From contig OZ025248.1 in assembly GCA_964019135.1 (NCBI GenBank), positions 15,879,574-15,943,573 on the forward strand: 64,000 nt of DNA, given 5' to 3'. Origin of the DNA: Arenicola marina (lineage: Eukaryota; Annelida; Polychaeta; Arenicolidae). Within the stretch, counting starts at the first letter, position 1. Every line of letters begins with the position of its first letter. The notes under the pieces are model-generated. The model was given only the letters and a program-made list of their open reading frames with translations, did not search any database and was not told where the DNA came from. Below are positions 45,605 through 57,815 of this stretch, piece after piece. A program made the translations under genes and the position numbers.

Positions 45605-48600
45605 ACAGCGAGACCCAGAGTGCTCTTGTGTTTGTTGTTGTTGCTGAGACCCAAAGAGTGTTTGTTGTTGTTGATGAGACCCAGAGAGTGTTTGTTGTTG
45701 ATGATACCCAGAGAGTGTTTGCCACGAATGAGACCCAGAGAGTGTTTGTCGCGGATCAGACCCAGAGAGTGTTTGTTGCTGATGAGACCCAGAGAGTGTT
45801 TGTCGCGGATCAGACCCTGAGAGTGTTTGTTGCTGACGAGACCCAGAGAGTGTTTGCTGTTGATGAGACCCAGAGAGTGTTTGTTGCTGATGAGACCCAG
45901 AGAGTGTTTGTCGCGGATGAGACCCCGAGAGTGTTTGTTGTTGATGAGACCCAGAGAGTGTTTGTTGCTGATGAGACCCATAGAGTGTTTGTTGCTGATG
46001 AGACCCAGAGAGTGCTTGTTGTGGATGAAACCGAGAGAATGTTTGTTGTTGATGAGACCCAGAGAGTGTTTGCTGCTGATGAGACCCAGAGAGTGTTTGT
46101 TGCTGATGAGACCCAGAGAGTGTTTGTTGCTGATTAAACCCACAGAGGGTTTGTTGCTGATGGGCCTAGAGAGTGTTTGTTGTTGACGAAACCCAGAGAG
46201 CGTTTGTTGCTTATGAGACCCAGAGAGTGTTTGTTGTTGATGAGACCCAGAGAGTGTTTGTTGCTGATGAGACCCAGAGAGTGTTTGTTGCTGATTAAAC
46301 CCACAGAGGGTTTGTTGCTGATGGGCCTAGAGAGTGTTTGTTGTTGATGAAACCCAGAGAGCGTTTGTTGCTTATGAGACCCAGAGAGTGTTTGTTGTTG
46401 ATGAGACCCAGAGAGTGTTTGTTGTTTATGAGAAACAGCGAGCGTTTGTTGTTGATGAGATCCAGAGAGTGTTTGTTGTTGATGAGACCCAGAGAGTGTT
46501 TGTTGTTGATGAGACCCAGAGAGTGTTTGTTGTTGATGAGACCCAGAGAGTGTTTGTTGTTGATGAGATCCAGAGAGTGTTTGTTGTTGATGAGACCCAG
46601 AGAGTGTTTGTTGTTGATGAGCCCCAGAGAGTGTTTGTTGCTGATGAGACCCAGAGAGTGTTTGTTGCTGATTAAACCCACAGAGGGTTTGTTGCTGATG
46701 GGTCTAGAGAGTGTTTGTTGTTGATGAAACCCAGAGAGCGTTTGTTGCTTATGAGACCCAGTGAGTGTTTGTTGTTGATGAGACCCAGAGAGTGTTTGTT
46801 GTTTATGAGACTCAGAGAGCGTTTGTTGTTGATGAGACCCAGAGACTGTTTGTTGCTGACGAGACCCAGAGAGTGTTTGTTGTTGATGAGACGCAGAGAG
46901 TGTTTGTTGTTGATGAGACCCAGAGAGTGTTTGTTGTTGATGAGACCCAGAGAGTGTTTGTTGTCGATGAGACCCAGAGAGTGTTTGTTGTTGATGAGAC
47001 CGAGAAAGGGTTTGCTGTTGATAAGACCCAGAGAGTGTTTGTTGTTGATGAGACCCAGAGAATGTTTGTTGTTGATGAGACCCAGAGAGTGTTTGTTGTT
47101 GATGAGACCCGAAGTATGTTTGTTGTTGATTAAACCCACAGAGGGTTTGTTGCTGGTGGGCCTAGAGAGTGTTTGTTGTTGATGAAACCCAGAGAGCGTT
47201 TGTTGCTTATGAGACCCAGAGAGTGTTTGTTGTTGATGAGACCCAGAGAGTGTTTGTTGTTTATGAGACCCAGAGAGCGTTTGTTACTGATGAGACCCAA
47301 AGAGTGTTTGTTGTTGTTGATGAGACCCAGAGAGTGTTTGTTGTTGATGATACCCAGAGAGTGTTTGCCACGAATGAGACCCAGAGAGTGTTTGTCGCGG
47401 ATCAGACCCTGAGAGTGTTTGTTGCTGATGAGACCCAGAGAGTGTTTGCTGTTGATGAGACCCAGAGAGTGTTTTTGCTGATGAGACCCAGAGAGTGTTT
47501 GTCGCGGATGAGACCCCGAGAGTGTTTGTTGTTGATGAGACCCAGAGAGTGTTTGTTGCTGATGAGACCCATAGAGTGTTTGTTGCTGATGAGACCCAGA
47601 GAGTGTTTGTTGTGGATGAAACCGAGAGAATGTTTGTTGTTGATGAGACCCAGAGAGTGTTTGCTGCTGATGAGACCCAGAGAGTGTTTGTTGCTGATGA
47701 GACCCAGAGAGTGTTTGTTGCTGATTAAACCCACAGAGGGTTTGTTGCTGATGGGCCTAGAAAGTGTTTGTTGTTGATGAAACCCAGAGAGCGTTTGTTG
47801 CTTATGAGACCAAGAGAGTGTTTGTTGTTGATGAGACCCAGAGAGTGTTTGTTGTTTATGAGACCCAGAGAGCGTTTGTTGTTGATGAGATCCAGAGAGT
47901 GTTTGTTGTTGATGAGACCCAGAGTGTTTGTTGTTGATGAGACCCAGAGAGTGTTTGTTGTTGATGAGACCCAGAGAGTGTTTGTTGTTGTTGAGACCCA
48001 GAGAGTGTTTGTTGTTGATGAGACCCAGAGAGTGTTTGTTGTTGATGAGACCCAGAGACTGTTTGTTGCTGATGAGACCCAGAGAGTTTTTGTTGCTGAT
48101 GGGCCTAGAGAGTGTTTGTTGTTGAGGAAACCCAGAGAGCGTTTGTTGCTTATGAGACCCAGAGAGTGTTTGTTGTTGATGAGACCCAGAGAGTGTTTGT
48201 TGTTTATGAGACTCAGAGAGTGTTTGTTGTTGATGAGACCCAGAGAGTGTTTGTTGCTGATGAGACCCAAAGAGTGTTTGTTGTTGATGAGACGCAGAGA
48301 GTGTTTGTTGTTGATGAGACCCAGAGAGTGTTTGTTGCTGATGAGACCCAAAGAGTGTTTGTTGTTGATGAGACGCAGAGAGTGTTTGTTGTTGATGAGA
48401 CCCAGAGAGTGTTTGTTGCTGATGAGACCCAGAGAGTGTTTGTTGTCGATGAGACCCAGAGAGTGTTTGTTGTTGATGAGACCGAGAAAGGGTTTGTTGT
48501 TGATAAGACCCAGAGAGTGTTTGTTGTTGATGAGACCCAGAGAGTATTTGTTGTTGATGAGACCCAGAGAATGTTTGTTGTTGATGAGACCCAGAGAGTG

Positions 48601-51600
48601 TGTGTTGTTGATGAGACCCAGAGAGTGTTTGTTGTTGATGAGACCCAGAGAGTGTTTGTTGTTGATGAGACCCGAAGTATGTTTGTTGTTGATGAGACCC
48701 AGAGAGTGTTTGTTGTTGATGAGACACAGAGCGTGTGTGTTGTTCATGCGACCCAGAGAGTGTTTGTTGTTGATGAGACCCAGAGAGTGTTTGTCGTTGA
48801 TGAGACAGAGAGAGTATTTGTTGTTGATGATACCCAGAGAGTGTCTGTTGTTGATGAGACCGAGAAAGAGTTTGTTGTTGATAAGAACCAGAGAGTGTTT
48901 GTTGTTGATGAGACCCAGAGAGTGTTTGTTGTTGATGAGACCCAGAGAATGTTTGTCGTTGATGAGACCCAGAGAGTGTGTGTTGTTGATGAGACCCAGA
49001 GAGTGTTTGTTGTTGATGAGACCCAGAGAGTGTTTGTTGTTGATGAGACCCAGAGAGTGTTTGTTGTTGATGAGACCCAGAGAGTGTTTGTTGTTGATGA
49101 GACCCAGAGAGTGTTTGTTGTTGATGAGACCCAGAGCGTGTGTGTTGTTGATGAGATCCAGAGAGTGTTTGTTGCTGATTAAACCCACAGAGGGTTTGTT
49201 GCTGATGGGCCTAGGGAGTGTTTGTTGTTGATGAAACCCAGAGAGCGTTTGTTGCTTATGAGACCCAGAGAGTGTTTGTTGTTGATGAGACCCAGAGAGT
49301 GTTTGTTGTTTATGAGACCCAGAGAGCGTTTGTTGTTGATGAGATCCAGAGAGTGTTTGTTGTTGATGAGACCCAGAGAGTGTTTGTTGTTGATGAGACC
49401 CAGAGAGTGTTTGTTGTTGATGAGACCCAGAGAGTATTTGTTGTTGATGAGACCCAGAGAGTGTTTGTTGTTGATGAGACCCAGAGAGTGTTTGTTGTTG
49501 ATGAGACCCGAAGTATGTTTGTTGTTGATGAGACCCAGAGAGTGTTTGTTGTTGATGAGACACAGAGCGTGTGTGTTGTTCATGCGACCCAGAGAGTGTT
49601 TGTTGTTGATGAGACCCAGAGAGTGTTTGTCGTTGATGAGACAGAGAGAGTATTTGTTGTTGATGATACCCAGAGAGTGTCTGTTGTTGATGAGACCGAG
49701 AAAGAGTTTGTTGTTGATAAGAACCAGAGAGTGTTTGTTGTTGATGAGACCCAGAGAGTGTTTGTTGTTGATGAGACCCAGAGAATGTTTGTCGTTGATG
49801 AGACCCAGAGAGTGTGTGTTGTTGATGAGACCCAGAGAGTGTTTGTTGTTGATGAGACCCAGAGAGTGTTTGTTGTTGATGAGACCCAGAGAGTGTTTGT
49901 TGTTGATGAGACCCAGAGAGTGTTTGTTGTTGATGAGACCCAGAGAGTGTTTGTTGTTGATGAGACCCAGAGCGTGTGTGTTGTTGATGAGACCCAGAGA
50001 GTGTTTGTTGCTTATGAGACCCACGGAGGGTTTGTTGCTGATGAGACCCAGAGAGTGTTTGTTGTTGATGAAACCCAGAGAGCGTTTGTTGCTTATGAGA
50101 CCCACGGAGGGTTTGTTGTTGATGAGACCCAGATAGTGTTTGTTGTGTATGAGACCCAGAGAGCGTTTATTGTTGATGAGACCCAGAGAGTGTTTTTTGC
50201 TGATGAGACCCAGAGAGTGTTTGTTGTTGATGAGACCCAGAGAGTGTTTGTTGTTGATGAGACCCAGAGAGTGTTTGTTGTTGATGAGACCCAGAGAGTG
50301 TTTGTTGTTGATGAGACCCAGAGAGTGTGTGTTGTTGATAAGACCCAGAGAGTGTTTGTTGTTGATGAGACCCAGAGAGTGTTTGTTGTTGATGCGACCC
50401 AGAGAGTGTTTATTGTTGATGAGACCCAAAGAGTGTTTGTCGTTGATGAGACACAGAGAGTGTTTGTTGTTGATGAGACCCAGAAAGTGTTTGTTGTTGA
50501 TGAGACCGAGAAAACGTTTGTTGTTGATAAGACCCAGAGAGTGTTTGTTGTTGATGAGACCCAGAGAGTGTTTGTTGTTGATGAGACCCAGAGAATGTTT
50601 GTTGTTGATGAGACCCAGAGCGTGTTTGTTGTTGATGAGACCCAGAGAGTGTTTGTTGTTGATGAGACCCAGAGAGTGTTTGTTGTTGATGAGACCCAGA
50701 GCGTGTGTGTTGTTGATGAGACCCAGAGAGTGTTTGTTGCTGATTAAACCCACAGAGGGTTTGTTGCTGATGGGCCTAGATAGTGTTTGTTGTTGATGAA
50801 ACCCAGAGAGCGTTTGTTGCTTATGAGACCCAGGGAGTGTTTGTTGTTGATGAGACCCAGAGAGTGTTTGTTGTTGATGAAACCCAGAGAGCGTTTGTCG
50901 TTGATGAGATCCAGAGAGTGTTTGTTGTTGATGAGACTCAGAGAGTGTTTGTTGTTGATGAGACCCAGAGAGTGTTTGTTGTTGATGAGACCCAGAGAGT
51001 GTTTGTTGTTGATGAGACCCAGAGAGTGTTTGTTGTTGATGAGACCCGGAGACTGTTTGTTGCTGCTGAGACCCAGAGAGTGTTTGTTGCTGATTAAACC
51101 CACAGAGGGTGTGTTGCTGATGGGCCTAGAGAGTGTTTGTTGTTGATGAAACCCAGAGAGCGTTTGTTGCTTATGAGACCCAGAGAGTGTTTGTTGTTGA
51201 TGAGACCCAGAGAGTGTTTGTTGTTTATGAGACCCAGAGAGCGTTTGTTGTTGATGAGACCCAGAGAGTGTTTGTTGCTGATGAGACCCAGAGAGTGTTT
51301 GTTGTTGATGAGACGCAGAGAGTCTTTGTTGTTGATGAGAACCAGAGAGTGTTTGTTGCTGATGAGACCCAGAGAGTGTTTGTTGTCGATGAGACCCAGA
51401 GAGTGTTTGTTGTTGATAAGACCGAGAAAGGGTTTGTTGTTGATAAGACCCAGAGAGTGTTTGTTGTTGATGAGGCCCAGAGAGTGTTTGTTGTTGATGA
51501 GACCCAGAGAGTGTTTGTTGTTGATGAGACCCAGAGAGTGTTTGTTGTTGATGAGACACAGAGAGTGTTTGTTGTTGATGAGACACAGAGAGTGTTTGTT

Positions 51601-52080
51601 GTTGATGAGACCCAGAGAGTGTTTGCTGTTGATGAGACCCAGAGAGTGTTTGTTGTTGATGAAACCCAGATTGTTTGTTGTTGATGAGACCCAGATAGTG
51701 TTTGTTTTTGATGAGACCCAGAGAGTGTTTGTTGCTGATGAGACCCAGAGAGTGTTTGTTGTTGATGAAACCCATAGTGTTTGTTGCTGATTAGACCCAG
51801 AGAGTGTTTTTTGTTGATGAGACCCAGGGAGTGTTTGTTGTTGATGAGACCCAGAGAGTGTTTGTTGCTGATGAGACCCAGAGAGTGTTTGTTGTTGATG
51901 AGACCCAGAGAGTGTTTGTTGCTGATGAGACCCAGAGAGTGTTTGTTGCTGATGAGACCCAGAGAGTGTTTGTTGCTGATGATACTTAGAGAGTCTTTGT
52001 TGTTGATGAGACCCAGAGAGTGTTTGTTGTTGATGAGACCTCGACAGCGTTTATTTCAGGTCTGACCCAGAGAGTGTTTT
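45605..52080. repeat. 27-bp minisatellite, ~6.4 kb (about 240 copies)
   Basis: Unit GAGACCCAGAGAGTGTTTGT plus TGTTGAT. 27 is a multiple of three and most frames of the unit lack stops, so long frames stay open on both strands (DETQRVFVV- and MRPRECLLL-type on +, NNKHSLGLI- and SHQQQTLSG-type on -). Single-base indels (for example GTGTTTTTGCTG near 47471) and recurrent TAA or TGA codons interrupt every frame. Unique sequence precedes the array at 45463-45600 and could give an ATG-led 224-codon frame, but I do not support it as a gene. Confidence 0.95.
46133..51200. repeat. Higher-order structure in the 27-bp array
   Basis: A marker block (ATTAAACCCACAGAGGGTTT, then GATGGGCCTAGA, then GATGAAACCCAGAGAGCG and GCTTATGAGAC) recurs with TAAACCC at about 46135, 46295, 46673, 47131, 47725, 49180, 50745 and 51095, with a partial copy near 48090. 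Spacing varies from 160 to 1565 bp. A second linked variant string (CCCGAAGTATG, then GTGTGTGTTGTTCATGCGAC) occurs at 48671 and 49507, 836 bp apart. Blocks of units have therefore been duplicated repeatedly. Confidence 0.88.
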
Positions 52081-52785
52081 TGTTGTTTTTGGCAAACACG
52101 CCACACTAACATGCATGGTTGTGAAGTGCGATTTTCGTAATGGTGGAACCAAATGGCCGACATTGGGCTGAATTCGCGATGGCTTCATTTCTGAAAATGA
52201 TGGTGAGAGTAAGTGAAGTTCCACAGGGGCTGTGTGCCAAATTTCATGTTTTTATCAATTATTCACAACTTGTCTCCACCAGTAGTGGATATCACATGAA
52301 GTGAAGAACTCACTACCCTTGCACCGACACCTTAAAGGCCATGCAACTCGTTATTGGCTGAGGTGGGGACTTCGAAGGCGCGTGGTTCTTGGACAGGGGT
52401 GAATCACCTGGGGACCGACTGTTTGCTTGGTGTCGAGGTCCCCTGGGAAGTCGGTACATCTGTCCTAAAGAAATGTTGGGTGAACATGACAGCTTATTTC
52501 CGGTTGCATTACACTCAATATCCAAGAAACCTATAGACGTGTCGCCCCGACTCCATTCCCTATCCCATGCCTTGCACCTTCTCGCCCGCTGAAAGCCATT
52601 ACATGCCCCCCCCCCCTCTGTCACTCACATCTGTCGTGTCCGCATGGTCGGGCCGTGTATGGGCCCGCCATTTATTTGTCATTGCAGATGGAAAATAGTA
52701 AAAATAATATGATGACTTATTTTCGTTTAGCTGTTGCAAATGGCAAATAATGGGACGGGTATTCCTATTTTTCCTTCAACCATTG
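52081..52785. other. Unique spacer between two large arrays
   Basis: About 700 bp of non-repetitive sequence with a C run at 52605-52616. Short frames on both strands (52313-52624 -, 52354-52592 +) have no known domain. Confidence 0.5.
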
Positions 52786-52788
52786 CCA

Positions 52789-55700
52789 GGCGGGCTGTGG
52801 TGTAGTATGGCGGTAGAGCAAGGCTGGCGGTGTGAGGCGGGCTGTGGTGTAGTATGGCGGTAGACCAAGGCTGGCGGTGTGAGGCGGGTTGTGGTGTAGT
52901 ATGGCGGTAGACCAGGGCTGGCGGTGTGAGGCGGGTTGGGGTCTAGTATGGCAGTAGAGCAAGGCTGGCGGTGTGAGGCGGGTTGGGGTGTAGTATGGCG
53001 GTAGACCAGGGCTGGCGGTGTGAGGCGGGTTGTGGTGTAGTATGGCGGTAGACAAGGGCTGGCGGTGTGAGGCGGGTTGTGGTGTAGTATGGCGGTAGAC
53101 CAGGGCTGGCGGTGTGAGGCGGGTTGTGGTGTAGTATGGCGGTAGAACAAGGCTGGCGGTGTGAGGCGGGTTGTGGTGTAGTATGGCGGTAGAACAAGGC
53201 TGGTGGTGTGAGGCGGGTTGCGTTGTAATATGGCGGTAGAACAAGGCTGGCGGTGTGAGGTGGGTTGTGGTGTAGCATGGCGGTAGGCCAAGGCTGGCGG
53301 TGTGAGGCGGGTTGTGGTGTAGTATGGCGGTAGACAAGGGCTGGCGGTGTGAGGCGGGTTGTGGTGTAGTATGGCGGTAGACCAGGGCTGGCGGTGTGAG
53401 GCGGGTTGTGGTGTAGTATGGCGGTAGAACAAGGCTGGCGGTGTGAGGCGGGTTGTGGTGTAGTATGGCGGTAGACAAGGGCTGGCGGTGTGAGGCGGGT
53501 TGTGGTGTAGTATGGCGGTAGACAAGGGCTGGCGGTGTGAGGCGGGTTGTGGTGTAGTATGGCGGTAGACCAGGGCTGGCGGTGTGAGGCGGGTTGTGGT
53601 GTAGTGTGGCGGTAGAACAAGGCTGGCGGTGTGAGGCGGGTTGTGGTGTAGTATGGCGGTAGACAAGGGCTGGCGGTGTGAGGCGGGTTGTGGTGTAGTA
53701 TGGCGGTAGAACAAGGCTGGCGGTGTGAGGCGGGTTGTGGTGTAGTATGGCGGTAGAACAAGGCTGGCGGTGTGAGGCGGGTTGTGGTGTAGTATGGCGG
53801 TAGAACAAGGCTGGCGGTGTGAGGCGGGTTGTGGTGTAGTATGGCGGTAGAACAAGGCTGGCGGTGTGAGGCGGGTTGTGGTGTAGTATGGCGGTAGAAC
53901 AAGGCTGGTGGTGTGAGGCGGGTTGTGGTGTAGCATGGCGGTAGACCAGGGCTGGCGGTGTGAGGCGGGTTGTAGTGTAGTATGGCGGTAGAGCAAGGCT
54001 GGCGGTGTGAGGCGGGTTGTGGTGTAGTATGGCGGTAGGCCAAGGCTGGCGGTGTGAGGCGGGTTGTGGTCTAGTATGGCGGTAGGCCAAGGCTGGCGGT
54101 GTGAGGCGGGTTGTGGTGTAGTATGGCGGTAGAACAAGGCTGGCGGTGTGAGGCGGGTTGTGGTGTAGCATGGCGGTAGGCCAAGGCTGGCGGTGTGGGG
54201 TGGGTTGTGGTGTACTATGGCGGTAGGCCAAGGCTGGCGGTGTGAGGCGGGTTGTAGTGTAGTATGGCGGTAAAGCAAGGCCGGCGGTGTGAGGCGGGTT
54301 GTGGTGTAGTATGGCGGTAAACCAGGGCAGGCGGTGTGAGGCGGGTTGTGGTGTAGTATGGCGGTAGACCAGGGCTGGCGGTGTGAGGCGGGTTGCGGTG
54401 TAGTATGGCGGTAGGCCAAGACTGGCGGTGTGAGGCGGGTTGTGGTGTAGTATGGTAGGCCAAGGCTGGCGGTGTGAGGCGGGTTGTGGTGTAGTATGGC
54501 GGTAGACAAAGGCTGGCGGTGTGAGGCGGGTTGTGGTGTAGTACGGCGGTAGACCAAGGCTGGCGGTGTGAGGTGGGTTGTGGTGTAGCATGGCGGTAGG
54601 CCAAGGCTGGCGGTGTGGGGTGGGTTGTGGTGTAGTATGGCGGTAGGCCAAGGCCGGCGGTGTGAGGCGGGTTGTGGTGTAGTATGGCGGTAAACCAGGG
54701 CAGGCGGTGTGAGGCGGGTTGTGGTGTAGTATGGCGGTAGGCCAAGACTGGCGGTGTGAGGCGGGTTGTGGTGTAGTATGGCGGTAGACCAAAGCTGGCG
54801 GTGTGAGGCGGGTTGTGGTGTAGTATGGCGGTAGACCAGGGCTGGCGGTGTGAGGCGGGTTGCGGTGTAGTATGGCGGTAGACCAGGGCAGGCGGTGTGA
54901 GGCGGGTTGTGGTGTAGTATGGCGGTAGGCCAAGACTGGCGGTGTGAGGCGGGTTGTGGTGTAGTATGGTAGGCCAAGGCTGGCGGTGTGAGGCGGGTTG
55001 TGGTGTAGTATGGCGGTAGACAAAGGCTGGCGGTGTGAGGCGGGTTGTGGTGTAGTACGGCGGTAGACCAAGGCTGGCGGTGTGAGGTGGGTTGTGGTGT
55101 AGCATGGCGGTAGGCCAAGGCTGGCGGTGTGGGGTGGGTTGTGGTGTAGTATGGCGGTAGGCCAAGGCCGGCGGTGTGAGGCGGGTTGTGGTGTAGTATG
55201 GCGGTAAACCAGGGCAGGCGGTGTGAGGCGGGTTGTGGTGTAGTATGGCGGTAGGCCAAGACTGGCGGTGTGAGGCGGGTTGTGGTGTAGTATGGCGGTA
55301 GGCCAAGGCTGGCGGTGTGAGGCGGATTGTGGTGTAGCATGGCGGTAGACCAAGGCTGGCGGTGTGAGGCGGGTTGTGGTGTAGTATGGCGGTAGGCCAA
55401 GGCTGGCGGTGTGAGGCGGGTTGTGGTGTCGTACGGCGGTAGGCCAAGGCTGGCGGTGCGAGGCGGGTTGTGGTGTAGTATGGCGGTAGAGCAGGGCTGG
55501 CAGTGTGAGGCGGGTTGTGGTGTAGTATGGCGGTAGACCAGGGCTGGCGGCGTGAGGCGGGTTGTGGTGTAGTATGGCCGTAGGCCAAGGCTGGCGGTGT
55601 GAGGCGGGTTGTGGTGTAGTATGGCGGTAGACCAGGGCTGGCGGTGTGATGCGGGTTGTGGTGTAGGACCAGAGTTGGCGATGTGAGGCGGGTTGTGGTG

Positions 55701-56155
55701 TCGTATGGTGGTAGGCCAAGGCTGGCGGTGTGAGGCGTGTTGTGGTGTAGTATGGCGGTAGACCAAGGCTGGCGGTGTGAGGCGGGTTGTGGTGTAGTAT
55801 GGCGGTAGACCAGGGCTGGCGGTGCGAGGCGGGTTGTGGTGTAGTATGGCGGTAGACCAAGGCTGGCGGTGTGAGGCGGGTTGCGGTGTAGTATGGCGGT
55901 AGACCAGGGCTGGCGGTGCGAGGCGGGTTGTGGTGTAGTATGGCGGTAGACCAAGGCTGGCGGTGTGAGGCGGGTTGTGGTGTAGTATGGCGGTAGGCCA
56001 AGGCTGGCGGTGTGAGGCGGGTTGTGGTCTAGTATGGCGGTAGACCAAGGCTGGCGGTGTGAGGCGGGTTGTGGTGTAGTATGGCGGTAGGCCAAGGCTG
56101 GCGGTGTGAGGCGGGTTGTAGTGTAGTATGGCGGTAGACCAAGGCTGGCGGTGTG
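52789..56155. repeat. 47-bp minisatellite, ~72 copies
   Basis: Unit GGCGGGTTGTGGTGTAGTAT, GGCGGTAGACCAAGGCTGGC, GGTGTGA. The - strand of the unit lacks stops in all frames. Because 47 is not a multiple of three, every - strand frame cycles through the same three peptides (HTTPQPASHRQPW, ILHHNPPHTASLGLPP, YYTTTRLTPPALVYR), giving overlapping open frames of more than 1000 codons (52765-56001, 52776-56189). This is a repeat artefact, not two genes. Confidence 0.96.
54300..55260. repeat. 514-bp higher-order duplication within the 47-bp array
   Basis: The 3-bp-deleted unit TAGTATGGTAGGCCAAGG occurs with TATGGTAGGC at 54451 and 54965, 514 bp apart (11 x 47 minus 3). The neighbouring variants ACCAGGGCAGGCGG, CCAAGACTGGCGG, GTACGGCGGTAG and GTGGGGTGGG recur in the same order. 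A block of about 11 units was duplicated. Confidence 0.85.
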
Positions 56156-56715
56156 AGTGGGGCTGTGATGTGGTCTGGTAGGCTAACACTGGCTGTGGGT
56201 GCTGTAAACTGGGTGCCCCGCATGAGGCAAGACATTCACAGACGTATAACGCTCCGGCGATAGCTCGTCGCCTTCCGTCGTCTCGTTAGCGAACGGAAGT
56301 CCGATTTCCGGGCCTATATCACCATTTACCCTTAAAAGCCTAAAAATCTTCGCAGTTAAAAATTGACAATGACCACGGCGCCAGAGGTACAAGCAAGTGA
56401 TTGAAGCTTAAAACAAAAAGTAAACAATTATTCCTTTAAATTTATGCATCAATACTGACATGGCACTGGTGCCAAGTCGACAGGATCCCACTGGTATTAG
56501 TGAATGTTGTTCATTGATTGAAATAGATTTTGAGAATAAGCATATATGGAGTGAATAATGCAATTATTTTAACAAAAATAAAATACATGCTCCGGAAAGC
56601 TCGGGAAATAGGTCACGATGCCATAGCAACAATCAGATCTCCCGGATTTCAGGATGAGATTGATCAGAGGAGAAATAATCGAAGCAGGCGAGTGGAGTGG
56701 AGTGGAGTGGAGCTG
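56156..56715. other. Noncoding spacer
   Basis: No gene recognised. AT-rich around 56400-56590. A short GAGTGGAGTGGAGTGGAGTG run lies near 56691-56712. Confidence 0.5.
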
Positions 56716-56720
56716 AACAT

Positions 56721-57128
56721 TGAGACCGCTCGGGATACCAAGCCTATTGGTAGAGCTGAGCCTGGAGACCCTGTCGGGATATCAAGCCTATTAGTGGCGC
56801 TGAGTCTGGAGACCGCTCGGGATACCAAGCCTATTAGTGGAGCTGAGCCTGGAGACCGCTCGTGATGCCAAGCCTATTAGTGGAGCTGGGCCTGGAGACC
56901 GCTCGTGATACCAAGCCTATTAGTAGAGCTGAGCTTGGAGACCGCTCGTGATACCAAGCCTATTAGTGGAGCTGAGCCTGGCGACCGCTCGGGATACCAA
57001 GCCTATTAGTGGAGCTGAGCCTGGCGACCGCTCGGGATACCAAGCCTATTAGTGGAGCTGAGCCTGGCGACCGCTCGGGATACCAAGCCTATTAGTGGAG
57101 TTGAGCCTGGAGACCGCTCGGGATATCG
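56721..57128. repeat. 43-bp minisatellite, ~9.5 copies
   Basis: Unit GAGACCGCTCGGGATACCAA followed by GCCTATTAGTGGAGCTGAGCCTG, highly homogeneous. It ends at GGATATCGCGTC, where a truncated piece of the foldback hairpin seen at 15.3 and 57.7 kb begins. Confidence 0.95.
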
Positions 57129-57178
57129 CGTCTAGGGCTTCATTTTGGCGAAGGCACTCCAGCTCGTTCTTTAAGTAA
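57125..57178. repeat. Truncated arm of the foldback dispersed repeat
   Basis: GCGTCTAGGGCTTCATTTTG followed by GCGAAGGCACTCCAGCTCGT and TCTTTAA closely matches the right hairpin arm at 15331-15376. It is only half of the hairpin. Confidence 0.8.
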
Positions 57179-57279
57179 TAGATAAAGGTTGAGTTTCAGG
57201 TCCTCATCCTCATCACTAATGAGTTGCATGTTCTCTCAAAACTTCTCGGCTATGCCTCGAAGTTCTTCTATCCCATTAA

Positions 57280-57815
57280 AAAAATGTGTGACGTCACGCT
57301 TTTGTCTTAATTGTTCATCATGCGAAAGAATGACCCGGAAAATAGCCGTGTTTTATTAACGTAACTGTTCGTTACTTAAATAAAGAACGGCAAGCGTTGA
57401 TTCACTAATTTACTGCTTTTCAGGGGGAGTTGATTCATGGAAGTTAAACGGGACGACTTGACCCTTGTGTGGGGATCTAGAAGGAAAAAACTCATATTAA
57501 ATTTAAATTAAAATCAAATTATATCTACTACCCCCATGCCTTCTCACGCTCCACCCTGGGGCTTCACATTGACTGGTGCATTAGTTGATCGGTAGTTCTT
57601 TTATTTTAGAGCAAGCCGCGGCTTTCCTAACGCTGTTGGTTTCTTGTGTCAATTCCTACAAAATGAACCACGCAATGAGAACTAATGCCATGTTACAACA
57701 TTTTTATAAGTACGTTAAAGAATTCGCTGTCGTGCATTCCCCAAATAAAGCACTCGACGCTAGCGTCTCGTGCTTTATTTGGCGAATGCACTCCAGCTCG
57801 TTCTTAAACTAGTAC
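57280..57815. repeat. Dispersed repeat with foldback end, copy 2
   Basis: Same block order as copy 1: TGTGACGTCACGCTTTTGTC (57287), GCCGTGTTTTATTAACGTAA (57345), a CTTTTCAGGGGGAGTTG block (57417), CCTGGGGCTTCACATTGAC (57553), TATAAGTACGTTAAAGAA (57705) and the closing hairpin to about 57811 around GACGCTAGCGTC. It is about 80 bp shorter than copy 1 and carries different internal sequence at 57570-57700. Confidence 0.75.

Noticed and set aside
45463-46137. ATG-led 224-codon repeat protein
   Set aside because: Almost entirely 27-bp satellite, and equally long frames occur on the opposite strand. Indels elsewhere in the array break the frame.
52765-56189. Two overlapping Pro/His/Thr-rich proteins of more than 1000 residues
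   Set aside because: Explained by a stop-free 47-bp unit cycling through three frames. The same peptide series appears in all - strand frames.
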